Shown piece by piece: positions 39,501-42,169 of a stretch of 64,000 nucleotides of DNA; positions within the stretch are counted from its first letter, which is position 1; every line of letters begins with the position of its first letter. The position numbers and the translations under genes are program-made. This stretch comes from Zeugodacus cucurbitae. Lineage: Eukaryota; Arthropoda; Insecta; Diptera; Tephritidae. The notes under the pieces are model-generated. The model saw only the letters and a program-made list of their open reading frames with translations, was not told the DNA's origin and did not search any database. The stretch spans positions 25,414,001-25,478,000 of the forward strand of contig NC_071670.1 in the NCBI RefSeq assembly GCF_028554725.1. The letters are read 5' to 3'.

Positions 39501-39675
39501 AATATAAAAACACATACTGAATATGTGTGTACAAACGAATGTGTTTTCATATCTTCGAATGAAGAAGTGTGTACCCAAAATAAGATAATTTAGCCCCTAC
39601 CACGATCTTATGGTTATAAACAAACTTACTCGTGTATGATGTCAGTAATAATAACATCAATATTTTAGAAACCAT
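384..39675 (-). CDS. dtn: TMEM132-family transmembrane adhesion protein (detonator homologue), exons 1-6, 3' end outside window
   Basis: Six minus-strand exons join in phase: 39630-39675, 10707-10996, 6568-6816, 5566-6086, 3533-3752 and 384-527 (46+290+249+521+220+144 = 1470 bases, 490 codons, no stop). All visible donors and acceptors are GT/AG. The order of motifs follows TMEM132: signal peptide, VEVHFESAESG, YGPFSTKQTVPARY, RVLFHAGTDPG, IIPSVWWP, ASYSVFEP, YVPV...SSFTIRARVK, VEVFSWLLE, LEINKDDIQAVLP and NTAVLTGRQVA. TMEM132 proteins are single-pass membrane proteins with Ig-like extracellular domains, linked to adhesion and the cytoskeleton; the single Drosophila member is detonator. Only the ectodomain half is here; the membrane segment and tail lie beyond base 1. 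Intron 1 is about 28.6 kb and full of mobile elements; the other introns are 0.5-3.9 kb. Identity is from family knowledge; exon joins are read directly. Confidence 0.87.
528..670. other. intron 5 of dtn, unique AT-rich sequence
   Basis: AT-rich intron with no recognisable element. The branch and polypyrimidine side of the exon 6 acceptor lies here. Confidence 0.5.
671..2003 (+). mobile_element. TATACTCTCGCAA repeat, copy A (near full length, ~1.3 kb)
   Basis: It begins with the hairpin GTTCGGGTGCAACCGAAC followed by TTTATACTCTCGCAA, and ends in GTTGCGAGAGTATAAAA, so the termini form an inverted pair. Inside are the GTGGGCGTGG / CCGATTT modules and a GACGGACGGACGG run near 1830. No coding capacity is seen, so it is non-autonomous; the superfamily is unassigned. 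At least ten further copies or fragments occur in this window in both orientations. Confidence 0.75.
2014..2530 (+). mobile_element. decayed RTE-like LINE fragment
   Basis: The stretch around 2300-2350 (GTTTGAAGACCGGAGCATTC, then AATGTGGTAATCTGGT) matches the start of the RTE-like copy at 47764, and 2395-2510 follows the same RT upstream region with many substitutions, stops and indels. It also carries the part just upstream of where the 47764 copy is truncated. It is an old fragment in dtn intron 5. Confidence 0.6.
2531..2776. other. intronic spacer, nothing recognised
   Basis: AT-rich intron sequence with no open frame or repeat that I could place. Confidence 0.4.
2777..3303. mobile_element. 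short inverted-repeat element (MITE-like)
   Basis: The ends form an inverted pair: TAGGCGTGTTTTATGTGACC at 2777 and, reversed from 3303, TAGGCGTGTTTTATTTGGCC. The ~527 bp interior has no coding frame. The target duplication could not be read with confidence, so the superfamily is open. Downstream (3308-3400) is a diverged scrap of the TATACTCTCGCAA repeat (ATATTTTTACTCAAATTAT, then GGACAGACACACG). Confidence 0.5.
3533..3752 (-). CDS. dtn: dtn exon 5
   Basis: The acceptor TTTGTGTAG ends at 3753 and the donor GTAATTG starts at 3532. One base completes the AG-T serine codon left over from exon 4. The exon encodes SVEVFSWLLELG, then KIVWYVSY and LEINKDDIQAVLPMAK. The TTKL-DIQKDDIQAV block before the LNTAVLTGR exon is a TMEM132 signature. 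Length 220 bases, ending in phase 0. Confidence 0.87.
3897..4790 (+). mobile_element. TATACTCTCGCAA repeat, copy B (degraded, interrupted)
   Basis: The left part, 3897-4270, keeps the diverged start (GGACTAATTTCGAATGTAAC) and one GTAGGCGTGGTTATAATCCG module. The right scrap at 4737-4790 matches the far end (AACAACCGTTAAGTAAATAA). Between them (4290-4730) is unrelated AT-rich sequence holding a 20-bp direct repeat. Confidence 0.5.
4484..4704 (+). repeat. pair of identical 20-bp direct repeats
   Basis: GGGAGCGCTATCCTGATGAC occurs exactly at 4484-4503 and 4685-4704, 201 bp apart, in otherwise AT-rich sequence. The first copy sits inside a small inverted repeat (GGATAG...CTATCC). The pair may be the remains of a short insertion or of a tandem duplication. 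Confidence 0.75.
4791..5372. other. intron 4 of dtn, no element recognised
   Basis: AT-rich intron with scattered polyT and polyA; no coding frame and no repeat shared with the rest of the window. Confidence 0.4.
5373..5469. mobile_element. 97-bp palindromic MITE, CCCCGCTTAAG family, TA duplication
   Basis: The termini CAGTGATCCCCGCTTAAGT and, reversed, CAGTAATCCCCGCTTAAGT are inverted, and TA flanks both sides (5371-5372, 5470-5471). A CAGT start with TA target fits pogo/Tigger-like Tc1-mariner elements. Related termini occur at 19933, 44590 and 25983. Confidence 0.75.
5566..6086 (-). CDS. dtn: dtn exon 4
   Basis: The acceptor CGTTAG ends at 6087 and the donor GTGAGTT starts at 5565. Its 521 bases run from phase 0 to two bases into a serine codon. 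It encodes VIIPSVWWPGYPLVTG, ASYSVFEPSPRNSEQCEP, then LLLPQNTLYPMSKIYVPV and SSFTIRARVKAGIKILGATT. These match the TMEM132 region with the conserved WW motif, SYSVFEP and the Ig-like FTxRxxVKxG segment. Confidence 0.9.
6087..6567. other. intron 3 of dtn (481 bp)
   Basis: Compact AT-rich intron, GTAAGC donor and TTAG acceptor on the minus strand; no repeat seen. Confidence 0.7.
6568..6816 (-). CDS. dtn: dtn exon 3
   Basis: The acceptor TTCTTTCAG ends at 6817 and the donor GTAAGC starts at 6567; 83 codons, phase 0 at both ends. It begins NTTAALIELQQTNMHLD, has the TMEM132 motif RVLFHAGTDPGG, then RICVLLHISLGNQIPLKGRC, and ends DNVCVAE. Conserved cysteines flank the LH-x-SLG motif. Confidence 0.9.
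6909..7444. mobile_element. PIF/Harbinger-like non-autonomous element, TTA duplication
   Basis: The ends are inverted: TGCCCGGTTTCACAGTCAGT at 6909 and, reversed from 7444, TGCCCGGTTTCACAGTTCGT. The trinucleotide TTA is duplicated exactly (6906-6908, 7445-7447), the hallmark of PIF/Harbinger insertion. A minus-strand frame at 7067-7324 (NFTASEWGHLLQLAGKNIIV) may be a remnant of the Myb/SANT-like accessory protein of such elements; that part is tentative. It lies in dtn intron 2. Confidence 0.75.
7501..8712 (-). mobile_element. TATACTCTCGCAA repeat, copy C (reverse)
   Basis: It starts TATACTCTCTCAACAAAG and carries the TTGTTCACATAACGGTTG, TGCCACGCCCACAAAATGG, ACCACGCCCACTTCCC and CACACCTACTTCCC modules in order. 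The far end is lost where the Helitron-like element joins at 8713. Confidence 0.7.
8713..9270 (-). mobile_element. Helitron-like element fragment
   Basis: Read on the minus strand, it ends ...CCGTGCGAAGCCGG...CTAG directly before T, as in the copy at base 1-208. The frame 8858-9109 (ENLNLKLKIVLQVVLFASQS..., then VREEQNIRNIQARTRS) has an Arg/Gln/Glu-rich make-up like the N-terminal region of some insect Helitron proteins, but no Rep or helicase motif. The upstream edge near 9270 is approximate. Confidence 0.4.
9271..10706. other. intron 2 of dtn, AT-rich, no element recognised
   Basis: About 1.4 kb of AT-rich sequence without open frames or repeats shared with the window. GCGTGTT-type motifs at ~9945 and ~10280 weakly recall the 2777-3303 element ends. 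Confidence 0.45.
10707..10996 (-). CDS. dtn: dtn exon 2
   Basis: The acceptor TTTTTTTAG ends at 10997 and the donor GTAAGTAT starts at 10706. Its first two bases complete an AAT codon begun by exon 1, then LGLCVEVHFESAESGFFLKH, SIDRFTVVQTTQPVSIRASY and GPFSTKQTVPARYIVPDVL. This is the TMEM132 N-terminal domain with its YGPFS motif. 290 bases, ending in phase 0. Confidence 0.9.
10997..11309. other. 3' part of dtn intron 1, unique sequence
   Basis: AT-rich intron between exon 2 and the first large transposon; no repeat seen. Confidence 0.5.
11880..12915 (-). pseudogene. hobo/Hermes-like hAT transposase pseudogene
   Basis: Reading from 12915 downward, there is a BED-type zinc finger (VFCSTCRKVLKF...SNLSRHKCC), then AIKKCSQWIVQDCQLFSSV, VWSDQYLQQNFLVITIHYQ, ILGLKSMESEKSTAENI, EEIIFVTDRGRNIIKALENN, RLNCSSHLLNNCLERSF, CPTRWNSNYAMLKSI and ILSEKGPERLMNVN. 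These follow the order of hobo/Ac/Tam3 transposases, including VTDRG and CPTRWNS. Stops include one before the zinc finger and a TGA where tryptophan is expected after SIDDN near 12033, and several frames are shifted. The C-terminal hAT dimerisation domain is missing at ~11880, where sequence passes into the terminal repeats. Confidence 0.75.
13215..16014 (-). mobile_element. TATACTCTCGCAA repeat, copy D, split by a LINE
   Basis: The left part, 13215-13480, starts inside the family at GATATAGGGTTATATATACC and includes the GTCTGTCTGTCCGTCCGTCC run. The right part, 15184-16014, resumes at ATTTGGATGTAATTTTTTTG and runs to GCGAGTATAAAATGTTCGG and the end hairpin. In intact copies these two parts are contiguous (GGGGCATATTTGGATGTAAT), so the LINE between them inserted into this copy. 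Confidence 0.75.
13487..15183 (-). mobile_element. non-LTR retrotransposon (CR1/L2/jockey-type), copy a, internally deleted
   Basis: Minus-strand RT fragments: KAFDRVNHSILLQKLDLLGF, SGVPQGSHLGSILSLLFIND and LLYADDVFKSYTSYN at 13970-14434; upstream a linker (SKMSCDNYIISNMFAEFFKS) at 14547-14819; and C-terminal FNVPLRSSRQFRPLLLKSSR at 13681-13884. The stretch between the YADD motif region and the C-terminal piece is deleted. The 3' end is near 13487 (reverse of TTATAAACCCAAACG), shared with copy b at 57237. A short ATTT is repeated at both junctions with the host repeat. Confidence 0.75.
16149..16869. other. AT-rich spacer within dtn intron 1
   Basis: No coding frame. It contains a small inverted array around 16400-16480 (GTGATTTTATCGCTGTGATT, AAAATCGCATATAGC) and short ATTACAATTACA tandem units at 16490. 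Nothing assigned. Confidence 0.4.
16870..17735 (-). pseudogene. decayed gene of an uncharacterised arthropod transposon-type protein family
   Basis: Read on the minus strand with frame changes: RTGQRKLSPPLQKKRLNLPS, CIMDRSKLRRERTKVRST, then IFRGLNFDGRKN, GYVTYESETAKNIKNT, LVAVGCDCILANTAFKGYF, IRLMEEELQ, GTTGPKLFSVAIGSKLQIC, PGVLHHSR-stop-ITTANRILRLY, and LATYFMKVYGTM-stop-FTIK. I recognise this run of motifs (VGCDG, NTG-KGG-IRLLEE, TSGP, LHHSRWLTTANRILRLY) from uncharacterised, repeated insect and hydra proteins; I do not know an established superfamily name. At both marked stops TGA replaces an expected tryptophan. No intact frame remains. Confidence 0.6.
17736..18107. other. spacer, no element recognised
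   Basis: AT-rich sequence between the decayed gene and the mariner. It may hold more of the decayed gene's N-terminal region but no motif is legible. Confidence 0.35.
18108..19039 (-). mobile_element. DD41D (rosa-like) mariner, internally deleted, TA duplication
   Basis: The inverted ends AAGGGTGATTTTTT (18108) and, reversed, ACGGGTGATTTTTTTGAGG (19039) are flanked by TA at 18106-18107 and 19040-19041. The start codon is at 18926 on the minus strand (MNRLTNEQRLQIIEFYYQNQ). The next in-frame material is already the first catalytic motif, so most of the N-terminal DNA-binding region is deleted and the frame shifts at the junction near 18855. 932 bp against about 1.3 kb for a whole element. Confidence 0.85.
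18214..18867 (-). pseudogene. mariner DD41D transposase, catalytic half
   Basis: Open frame of 217 codons. The catalytic aspartates are visible in LFSDEAHFWLNG, MWFQQDGATCHTA and RSCDLTPLDYFLWG. Between the second D (QQD) and the last D (TPLD) there are 41 residues, which defines the DD41D group described as rosa in Ceratitis. The C-terminal part includes MDHLRRSRGQHLNEIIFKK and the stop. The paired helix-turn-helix region is lost by deletion, so no active transposase can be made from this copy. Confidence 0.85.
19040..19932. other. spacer with one unassigned open frame
   Basis: AT-rich. An open stretch on the plus strand, about 19510-19878, has no ATG at its start and begins QLFAESDSDSLGSESEYL (acidic, Ser-rich), becoming Lys/Asn-rich. 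It could be a fragment of a transposon protein, or chance. It ends just before the CCCCGCTTAAG-type terminus at 19933. Confidence 0.3.
19933..20055 (+). mobile_element. CCCCGCTTAAG-family terminus (single end)
   Basis: It starts CAGTATTCCCCGCTTAAGTG after TA and runs 120 bp to ACCAAGCTTTTTCTCAC. The same 120 bp occurs inverted at 44471-44590. This appears to be one end of a longer pogo/Tigger-like element; the matching second end is not here. Confidence 0.65.
20095..20985 (+). mobile_element. TATACTCTCGCAA repeat, copy E, truncated and split by a MITE
   Basis: The left part 20095-20287 (TTATACTCTCGCAATTTATT onward) and the right part 20734-20985 (GATATATGGGGCCTTGAAAA to TAGGAAGTAGGCGTGG) would be adjacent in an intact copy. 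The copy stops after its first GTAGGCGTGG module at 20985. Confidence 0.65.
20290..20731. mobile_element. pogo/Tigger-like MITE, TA duplication
   Basis: The ends CAGTTTAACTTCCAAAACTC and, reversed, CACTGGAACTTCTCTAACTC are flanked by TA. The subterminal region repeats the motif of the type ATAACTCGAA many times (20305-20420 and 20670-20720). It is inserted in repeat copy E; no coding frame. Confidence 0.65.
20986..21340. other. short AT-rich spacer
   Basis: The start (TAGTTTTCGAGATATTCGGC) resembles the interior of the 32803-33170 MITE (ATAGTTTTCAAGATATTCGC), so it may be a scrap of that family. Otherwise nothing is recognised. Confidence 0.35.
21341..23199. mobile_element. longer pogo/Tigger-like non-autonomous element, TA duplication
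   Basis: The ends CAGTGTAACTTCCATAACTC and, reversed, CAGTGGAACTTCTCTAACTC are flanked by TA (21339-21340, 23200-23201). It has the same subterminal ACTCGAA reiterations as the MITE at 20290. The 1.86 kb interior has no transposase frame; most is a second inverted-repeat structure (21669-22946). Confidence 0.65.
21669..22946. repeat. nested long inverted-repeat (foldback-like) structure
   Basis: The arms 21669-21812 and 22848-22946 are inverted: TATTGTAAACTTCATGTGAA on the left, and TATTGTAAACTTCATATGAA reading back from the right; also GAATTTCGTGTGAATGAAAA in both. The loop holds the direct repeat CCCGTGCGACATC (about 22270 and 22434) and no coding frame. Confidence 0.65.
23200..23624. other. 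spacer with a short coding-like scrap
   Basis: At 23245-23330 the plus strand reads PDTPFIPEFVDKPRPPKYSE and onward without a stop for about 28 codons, a composition unlike its AT-rich surroundings. No start or family could be recognised. The rest is AT-rich. Confidence 0.3.
23625..24790 (+). mobile_element. TATACTCTCGCAA repeat, copy F (near full length reference copy)
   Basis: It runs from AACAAGTAAGGAAGGGCTAA and the hairpin GTTCGGGTGTAACCGAAC to GTTGCGAGAGTTTAA. It shows the internal modules most clearly: GGTCCGATTTCGG at 23837, GTAGGCGTGGTTGTGAAGCG at 23987, GTGGGCGTGGTTATTATCCG at 24242 and GTGGGCGTGGCAGTCGTCCG at 24523. A GACGGACGGACGG run is at about 24625. No open frame with protein-like content. 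Confidence 0.8.
24791..25103. other. AT-rich spacer
   Basis: Nothing recognised in about 310 bp. Confidence 0.4.
25104..25385 (+). mobile_element. 3' end of an RTE-like LINE (5'-truncated, decayed)
   Basis: It aligns along its length with 49210-49490 (ACATAGTTCAGCGAATAAAA, GCTAGGTCATG, AAAGTGTTCGATGCAGTACC). It encodes the C-terminal LGH-V-RMDE-like tail with substitutions and a stop. The end (ACGCCAAATAT) corresponds to the RTE 3' end near 49500. Confidence 0.7.
25386..25825. other. AT-rich spacer
   Basis: Nothing assignable. CTCCCCTGGC occurs here (~25675), as it does at ~23517 and ~24978. Confidence 0.35.
25826..25942 (+). mobile_element. TATACTCTCGCAA repeat, copy G (terminal fragment)
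   Basis: It matches only the last ~115 bp of the family: TTTAACTCGTTTAGTTTTGG to TTGTTGCGAGAGTATA. Confidence 0.65.
25963..25983. mobile_element. scrap of a CCCCGCTTAAG-family terminus
   Basis: TCGCTTAAGCGGGGATGACTG is the last ~20 bp of the palindromic family terminus. Confidence 0.45.
25984..26447. other. sequence upstream of the THAP exon
   Basis: AT-rich, with an acceptor-like TTGATTTTATAG immediately 5 bases before the ATG at 26448, so this may include a 5'-UTR intron. No other feature. Confidence 0.35.
26448..26545 (+). CDS. THAP zinc-finger first coding exon (probably transposon-derived)
   Basis: ATG 5 bases after an acceptor (TTTATAG|ACAAT), then MPKAKGNWRKCVAGCSEG, QFYNFPKEGTDLER, and the donor CGAACG|GTAAGA at 26546. 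The C-x4-C pair followed by FYxFP is the start of a C2CH THAP DNA-binding domain. The rest (second Cys/His and the AVPTIF-like box) would be on later exons, which I could not find; a piggyBac element follows 180 bp downstream. THAP domains occur in P-element-type transposases and in host regulators. Given the setting, a transposon gene is more likely; not certain. Confidence 0.55.
26973..27356 (+). pseudogene. piggyBac transposase N-terminal remnant
   Basis: Open frame from ATG, very acidic: LMGEDDDGALEELFDSETED, EESSLLSGDED. Such an Asp/Glu-rich N terminus is usual for piggyBac transposases. It runs to IRSRSRCVWATRKGQQLHTL and then leaves frame; the DDD catalytic domain that should follow is deleted. 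Confidence 0.75.
27346..27674 (+). pseudogene. piggyBac transposase C-terminal remnant with cysteine-rich domain
   Basis: After the deletion junction the frame reads GEKILPKRDFMKKLHSQLVD, PWLKIRQEIR, then the cysteine-rich tail KACGLCSYKK and, after a one-base shift at the A-run near 27600, RRMTKSVCAKCNTAICGEHK and a stop at 27672. C-x2-C ... C-x2-C ... C-x2-H is the piggyBac C-terminal zinc-binding domain that contacts the terminal repeats. Confidence 0.8.
28131..28673. mobile_element. inverted-repeat element E1, TAA duplication
   Basis: The ends AGGTCCAGACCCAATGCTGG and, reversed, AGGTTCAGACCCAATGCTGG continue as inverted repeats for ~40 bp. TAA is present on both sides (28128-28130, 28674-28676). 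The 3-bp TWA duplication suggests PIF/Harbinger, but no transposase is present; the 543-bp interior is non-coding. Confidence 0.7.
28677..29200. mobile_element. inverted-repeat element E2, TAA duplication, adjoining E1
   Basis: The ends AGTGCTGAACACATAGACAA and, reversed, AGTGCTGAACACAAAGACGA are inverted. TAA flanks both sides (28674-28676, 29201-29203). The terminal regions are rich in CGAC/GTCG units. 524 bp, no coding frame. It shares its left TAA with the right TAA of E1. Confidence 0.7.
29201..29602. repeat. copy of the sequence that flanks the piggyBac, otherwise AT-rich
   Basis: 29225-29335 (GCGATATATCGAAATTTTAT, GTTCAATGTTTTAGATGTTA) matches 26690-26720 joined to 28050-28110. A further partial copy (TTTCGATAATTTTCGATATA) is near 29400. 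The parent repeat is unknown, possibly the THAP transposon. Confidence 0.5.
29603..31428 (-). mobile_element. TATACTCTCGCAA repeat, copy H, with a tandem module duplication and an insertion
   Basis: It starts TTTTTATACTCTCGCAATAA and runs in reverse through all modules. A 269-bp unit is tandemly duplicated (30111-30379 and 30380-30648, both beginning TATAGTCCAAAAATGGAGGA). The copy is then interrupted at about 30763-31290 by other sequence and resumes GTGAACATATCGGAACAGAA up to 31428. Confidence 0.7.
30763..31290. mobile_element. unclassified ~530-bp insertion in copy H
   Basis: It interrupts the repeat. Both edges carry a related direct motif (ACATATGGTTTCTG...TACTACGAT at 30778 and 31265), and an inverted AGAAACCATAT lies at ~30830. 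The interior is AT-rich with no protein-like frame. Confidence 0.45.
31429..31935 (+). pseudogene. LINE ORF1 fragment (jockey-type, coiled coil)
   Basis: Reading NSSFERPIEMDTEDFAPIEE, LLPLFETGNRDLVLKHLPFL, a stop, then, after a shift, LREENRILQVKLDEKEQENR and SLKAQLVQMATELERCREIT, a heptad-like coiled coil. This composition is usual for the ORF1 protein of jockey-type LINEs. It is probably the ORF1 of the element whose ORF2 starts at ~32076; the two are separated by a scrap of the TATACTCTCGCAA repeat. Confidence 0.5.
31936..32050 (-). mobile_element. TATACTCTCGCAA repeat, copy I (terminal fragment)
   Basis: TTTATACTCTCGCAACAAAG to GTTAGATATAGGGTTATATC, about 115 bp, inside the decayed LINE. 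Confidence 0.65.
32076..33340 (+). mobile_element. jockey-type LINE, ORF2 fragment J1, split by a MITE
   Basis: Shared frames with 42985-43560: VFTSGEVQEVIRKIKFSKAI, GPDGINSLFLKHLGSTGVEY, KIGVVVPLLKPGKPANQGES, YRPITLLSPVVKALEALLLP. It then breaks at AEHQHG, and continues LSPGLKRWIMNYLSGRQSSV to KIKQG at 32800. After the MITE it resumes at 33185 with YISKLLQPPEGISVTSYADD. The RT fingers-palm with YADD is present but with several shifts. Confidence 0.75.
32803..33170. mobile_element. inverted-repeat MITE inserted in LINE J1
   Basis: ACTTTAGTATAGTATCCCCC on the left and, reversed from ~33168, GCTTTAGTATAGTATCCCCC on the right. The LINE frame stops and restarts around it. A related long arm lies at 38640-39037 in the opposite orientation. 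Confidence 0.65.
33341..33470. repeat. left arm of an inverted structure flanking the I-clade LINE
   Basis: AAGTGTATTCAACAAAGTGA (33419) occurs inverted at about 38793-38812. Outside this core the arm is AT-rich. Confidence 0.55.
33666..34940 (+). CDS. LINE ORF1 protein, gag-like with three CCHC zinc knuckles
   Basis: 424 codons from ATG to TAA, uninterrupted. Residues 1-60 are basic and polar; about 60-195 form a globular, RRM-like region. Three knuckles follow at about 202-260: MRCKTCQLLGHTAKHC, CVICNLPPNHPSPSDC and CANCAGEHPSSSNAC. Residues ~300-424 are low-complexity Ser/Pro/Asn-rich (NSSPSPSFSPLSHIPSPAS). Such proteins coat the LINE RNA in ribonucleoprotein particles. ORF2 starts 33 bases after the stop, a usual arrangement. 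It appears intact. Confidence 0.85.
   Translation: MPPGANNLGDNRFALLSTAQKTKRKKPEQTTLDQFPELPITKKDDPKYLVIKSRDASKPITSISCFAIYKGIQSISKDINNISSLRDGSLLLLVKNQKIADKFLSTTNLPGAGAVEVALHSTLNSVKGTIYAPFICQLSDDEIIEGLKEQGVSAVHKFNKLVKGVRVPTGAVLLTFNKYTLPYRIDVAWRTLDVRPYYPNPMRCKTCQLLGHTAKHCQKTPSCVICNLPPNHPSPSDCTRVYCANCAGEHPSSSNACPKFIQSKEILKIKTIHKCTMRDAISMYKNQLPSTPSPFSFANVAKIQTNTDINTNSKNPNNKDNTSISKNSNLNNNATTTKANNVSSSTINPLHHIELPETLKNSPLQYPSPLNSSPSPSFSPLSHIPSPASHTLSPLASFAISPLAHNTNPTSSSLSSPSHSLMEQ
34974..38503 (+). pseudogene. LINE ORF2: endonuclease, reverse transcriptase, RNase H (broken)
   Basis: The endonuclease occupies residues ~1-230 (LQWNINGYLN, LLNETHLANN, LLAGDFNAWNLLWG, GSDHFPI). RT: TPGIDKISYPIIKHLPPF, PILKPGKPPCEVNSYRPISL; then at ~36617 the frame shifts with a deletion and goes directly from NNLIS to DRIGIHVVLRQLRKW. 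YADDLILF is at ~36870. RNase H: KLLFTDGSKG (~37745), then a small deletion and frameshift near 37850, TDSLSCFQALKN and IMWVPSHSGIIGN. The C-terminal CPFC...H zinc-like motif (SQCPFCESTVSVLHLLVFCP) is at ~38310. Two frame breaks make this copy unable to encode a whole ORF2 protein. Confidence 0.85.
38623..39037. repeat. right arm and terminus of the element that received the LINE
   Basis: Reversed from 39037: GGGAAAACTTTAGTATAGCA, then the interior of the same MITE family as 32803-33170 (CTCCAGATTAAGAATATATA), then AAAGTGTATTCAACAAAGTG. So a longer member of that family was the landing site of the LINE. Confidence 0.6.
39630..39675 (-). CDS. dtn: dtn exon 1 (start codon and signal peptide)
   Basis: ATG at 39675 on the minus strand reads MVSKILMLLLLTSYT and one extra base, then the consensus donor GTAAGTTT from 39629. 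The phase (1) exactly fits exon 2 (phase 2), giving N-LGLCVEVHF after the junction. A hydrophobic leucine run makes a signal peptide that suits a secreted-ectodomain membrane protein. The distance to exon 2 is about 28.6 kb. No other minus-strand ATG with this phase, donor and hydrophobic character was noticed, but transcript evidence is needed to exclude an alternative first exon. Confidence 0.75.
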
Positions 39676-41037
39676 TTTGTAGTGTTCCTCCAATTTAGCT
39701 CCAACTCAAGTCTTCACATTGATGGCACAACAAATATTCAGCAATGTTAATAATTACACATTTTTATAAGCAATTGTACAACACTTTATCGATTCCTACG
39801 AAAGTATACACACATATGAACACTTTAAATAGGACATTTTCCTAACTCCATGGTAATTTCATGATTAGCATTAAGTTTAAATCAATTTTCATATAAAAAC
39901 ACTCCTCGTAACATTTTTTAGCCTTATACAATTAACACACTATGTAATAACTTATCTCCTCCTTAAATTGATTCAAAACGAAAAACTACTTCAATACAAC
40001 TTCACTTTGAGATGAAGACAACCAAAACTAATCACAGGACAAGAAAGTCGATAACTAAGCGGGAACAGTTGTTGATGACCGTTCAATCATAATACCCTGC
40101 AAGTCGAGTAGAGTTACTTATATTATGGTGTATTCGTTACCAGTAAAGAAAGCTTGTATTATTTTTTTGGTCTCTTTTGTTCTAGCAGAAGGAAAAAAGT
40201 TACCATTTCTCCTCTTTTACGGCATGTCGGTTTGATTATCTTGCTCACCCTCTCTCATTGATTTTGGTGCCAATGCTGCATATGTCTTTCTGCTCTAATT
40301 TTTCTATCGTTTTGGAAAGGCATATGTCACTCTGTGGTTAGCAGAACCCCCTGTAGTAGTGTTTTTTTAATCAGCCATCTATCAGTGCAGACTGTTCGAT
40401 TTATCATTTTCAGGGTAACCCTTTAATCACAGGTATTGGTCATTTGTTGGGTCACCGTTTCGTTACTTAAATTTGGTTCATTGATCTCCATTGGTCTTCA
40501 TTCTATAGGTCACCAACTTTTCCGTTTAAAAATGAAAAATTTAAATTGTTTTATTTTTATTTATTTATTATAATTGTATGATGTGTTTACATTTATAAAT
40601 TAGTATGGTATAATATTTTAAATTTTTAATAATCATTATAGATTAATATTTAAATATTAGTATTTCAGTACAAAATGAACTTTCATTTTTACAAACGTTT
40701 TTGCAGCTATCATTTAAACATTGACAAAATTTACATATTTTACAAATAAAGTTAGTATTAATTATTAAATTTTTACTTTTCACATATTAATTATTAAATT
40801 TTTATTTTTTGTAGTTGTTGTTATACAATACAAATAAAATTAAACTACTATTACGATTGTTATTAGTATTCGAACATTCATTTGTATAATTTAACAAAAT
40901 TTTACATTTAAATTATGAATTAGCAAATGAATACATTAGTACTAAACGCGAACGATTTCCTTATAACTATCCTGTAAGGATCCAACGAAACTAATCAACC
41001 AATATTGTTTGATGTCAATTCCACGCAATTCTATCTC
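39676..41037. promoter_or_regulatory. presumed 5' UTR and promoter region of dtn, plus downstream flank of the next gene
   Basis: AT-rich, no repeat family seen. It must contain the dtn transcription start if exon 1 is right, but no TATA box or initiator stands out. ATAATAAATAAATAAAAATA on the minus strand (~40550-40570) could be the polyadenylation signal of the gene ending at 41038. GGTCACC occurs at ~40460 and ~40509. Confidence 0.35.
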
Positions 41038-41271
41038 ATATGTACATCATAAAAGGGTTCAGCTCGCCGGAAAGAGGTTGTGCAACTGCTAATCTAAATG
41101 CCCGATGGGATTTGTTGTTGTCTTGTTGATCATGTCTGAAAAATATTTAGAAATTGAAATTGTTATTAACGATTAGAAAATATTAATATATTTGTATTCG
41201 TAGTACAAACCTAAGAAAAGTTTTAACTATTGTAATCCTCCATTTGTGCAAAGTATTTGTGTTTCCAATAT
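41038..41271 (-). CDS. possible 3' terminal exons of an unidentified gene
   Basis: Minus strand: acceptor CCGTTTCAG ends at 41272, an exon of 61 bases ends at 41211 with donor GTTTGTAC, a 75-base intron ends TTTTTCAG at 41136, and an exon from 41135 runs to TGA at 41038. The joined frame reads IGNTNTLHKWRITIVKTFLR then HDQQDNNKSHRAFRLAVAQP and LSGELNPFMMYI. In another frame the first exon reads YWKHKYFAQMEDYNS and stops. Splice signals look real; the protein is not recognised. Confidence 0.35.
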
Positions 41272-42169
41272 CTGAAACGGATAATGAAAATATAAGTAAT
41301 GATAAAAAAACAAATGTATATATATATGTGTATGTGAGCTTAATGCTTGTAATAACTAAACAAAAAATATGCAACGTTTTGACAACAAAATAAAAATTAT
41401 TATTCTAGTATAAATAAATAAATTAATAAATGCATTTCTGATATTTACAACTAAGGAATAATATGTACATCTTAAAACATTAGCAGTATGCAGTAAACAG
41501 ATTTTGGGAACAATGCACCAGATGCGTACTTATACATACATACATACATTTTAAGTTTCACTAGTCACATACCTAGTAAGGTTATTAACAAAATAATAAT
41601 AATCCATTATTTTGGACACAATGCATCTTAAGTTTCACTAATCACGTACCGACTGAGGTTATTTACATAAATACTATTTTGGACACAATGCAACAGATGC
41701 ATTCTTGTACATACATACATACATATGTAAGTAAAAGATATATCCATTCACTTAAAATTTTATTTTCAAATGATCAGCGGCCATGGCGGCGATTTTTGAA
41801 CGGTTCATTGTATCTCTCTCTTATACATACAAAAATTAGGGTTAATGAATTTTGCTACTCTAACTACCGAGATTGCCACTTAACTACAAAATGTTAGCAA
41901 TGTGTATGTATTGGTAAAAGTTGAAAAAAAAATTGCATGTGTAGTTATCCTGTTAATCATGCGCTTAGTGTTGCACTACTTTCTTTGGTAAAAAAAATTA
42001 AATCTGCGCAAAAATAATGTTTTTTACCACTTCATTTCCATGCCTTTCGTTTTATTTAATCAATTATAATATATATCAAGTTAAAAATATTACAAAAATA
42101 TATTGATGTTGTCCTTTTTGGTAATACTTTGTCCATTGAGCCTTTTTTACCACTACATAGTAGGGATAG
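41272..42169. other. AT-rich intergenic or intronic sequence
   Basis: ACATACATACATAC microsatellite-like runs at ~41540 and ~41710 lie in a ~130-bp direct duplication (TTAAGTTTCACTA-TCAC-TACC at 41550 and 41628). No gene recognised. Confidence 0.4.
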
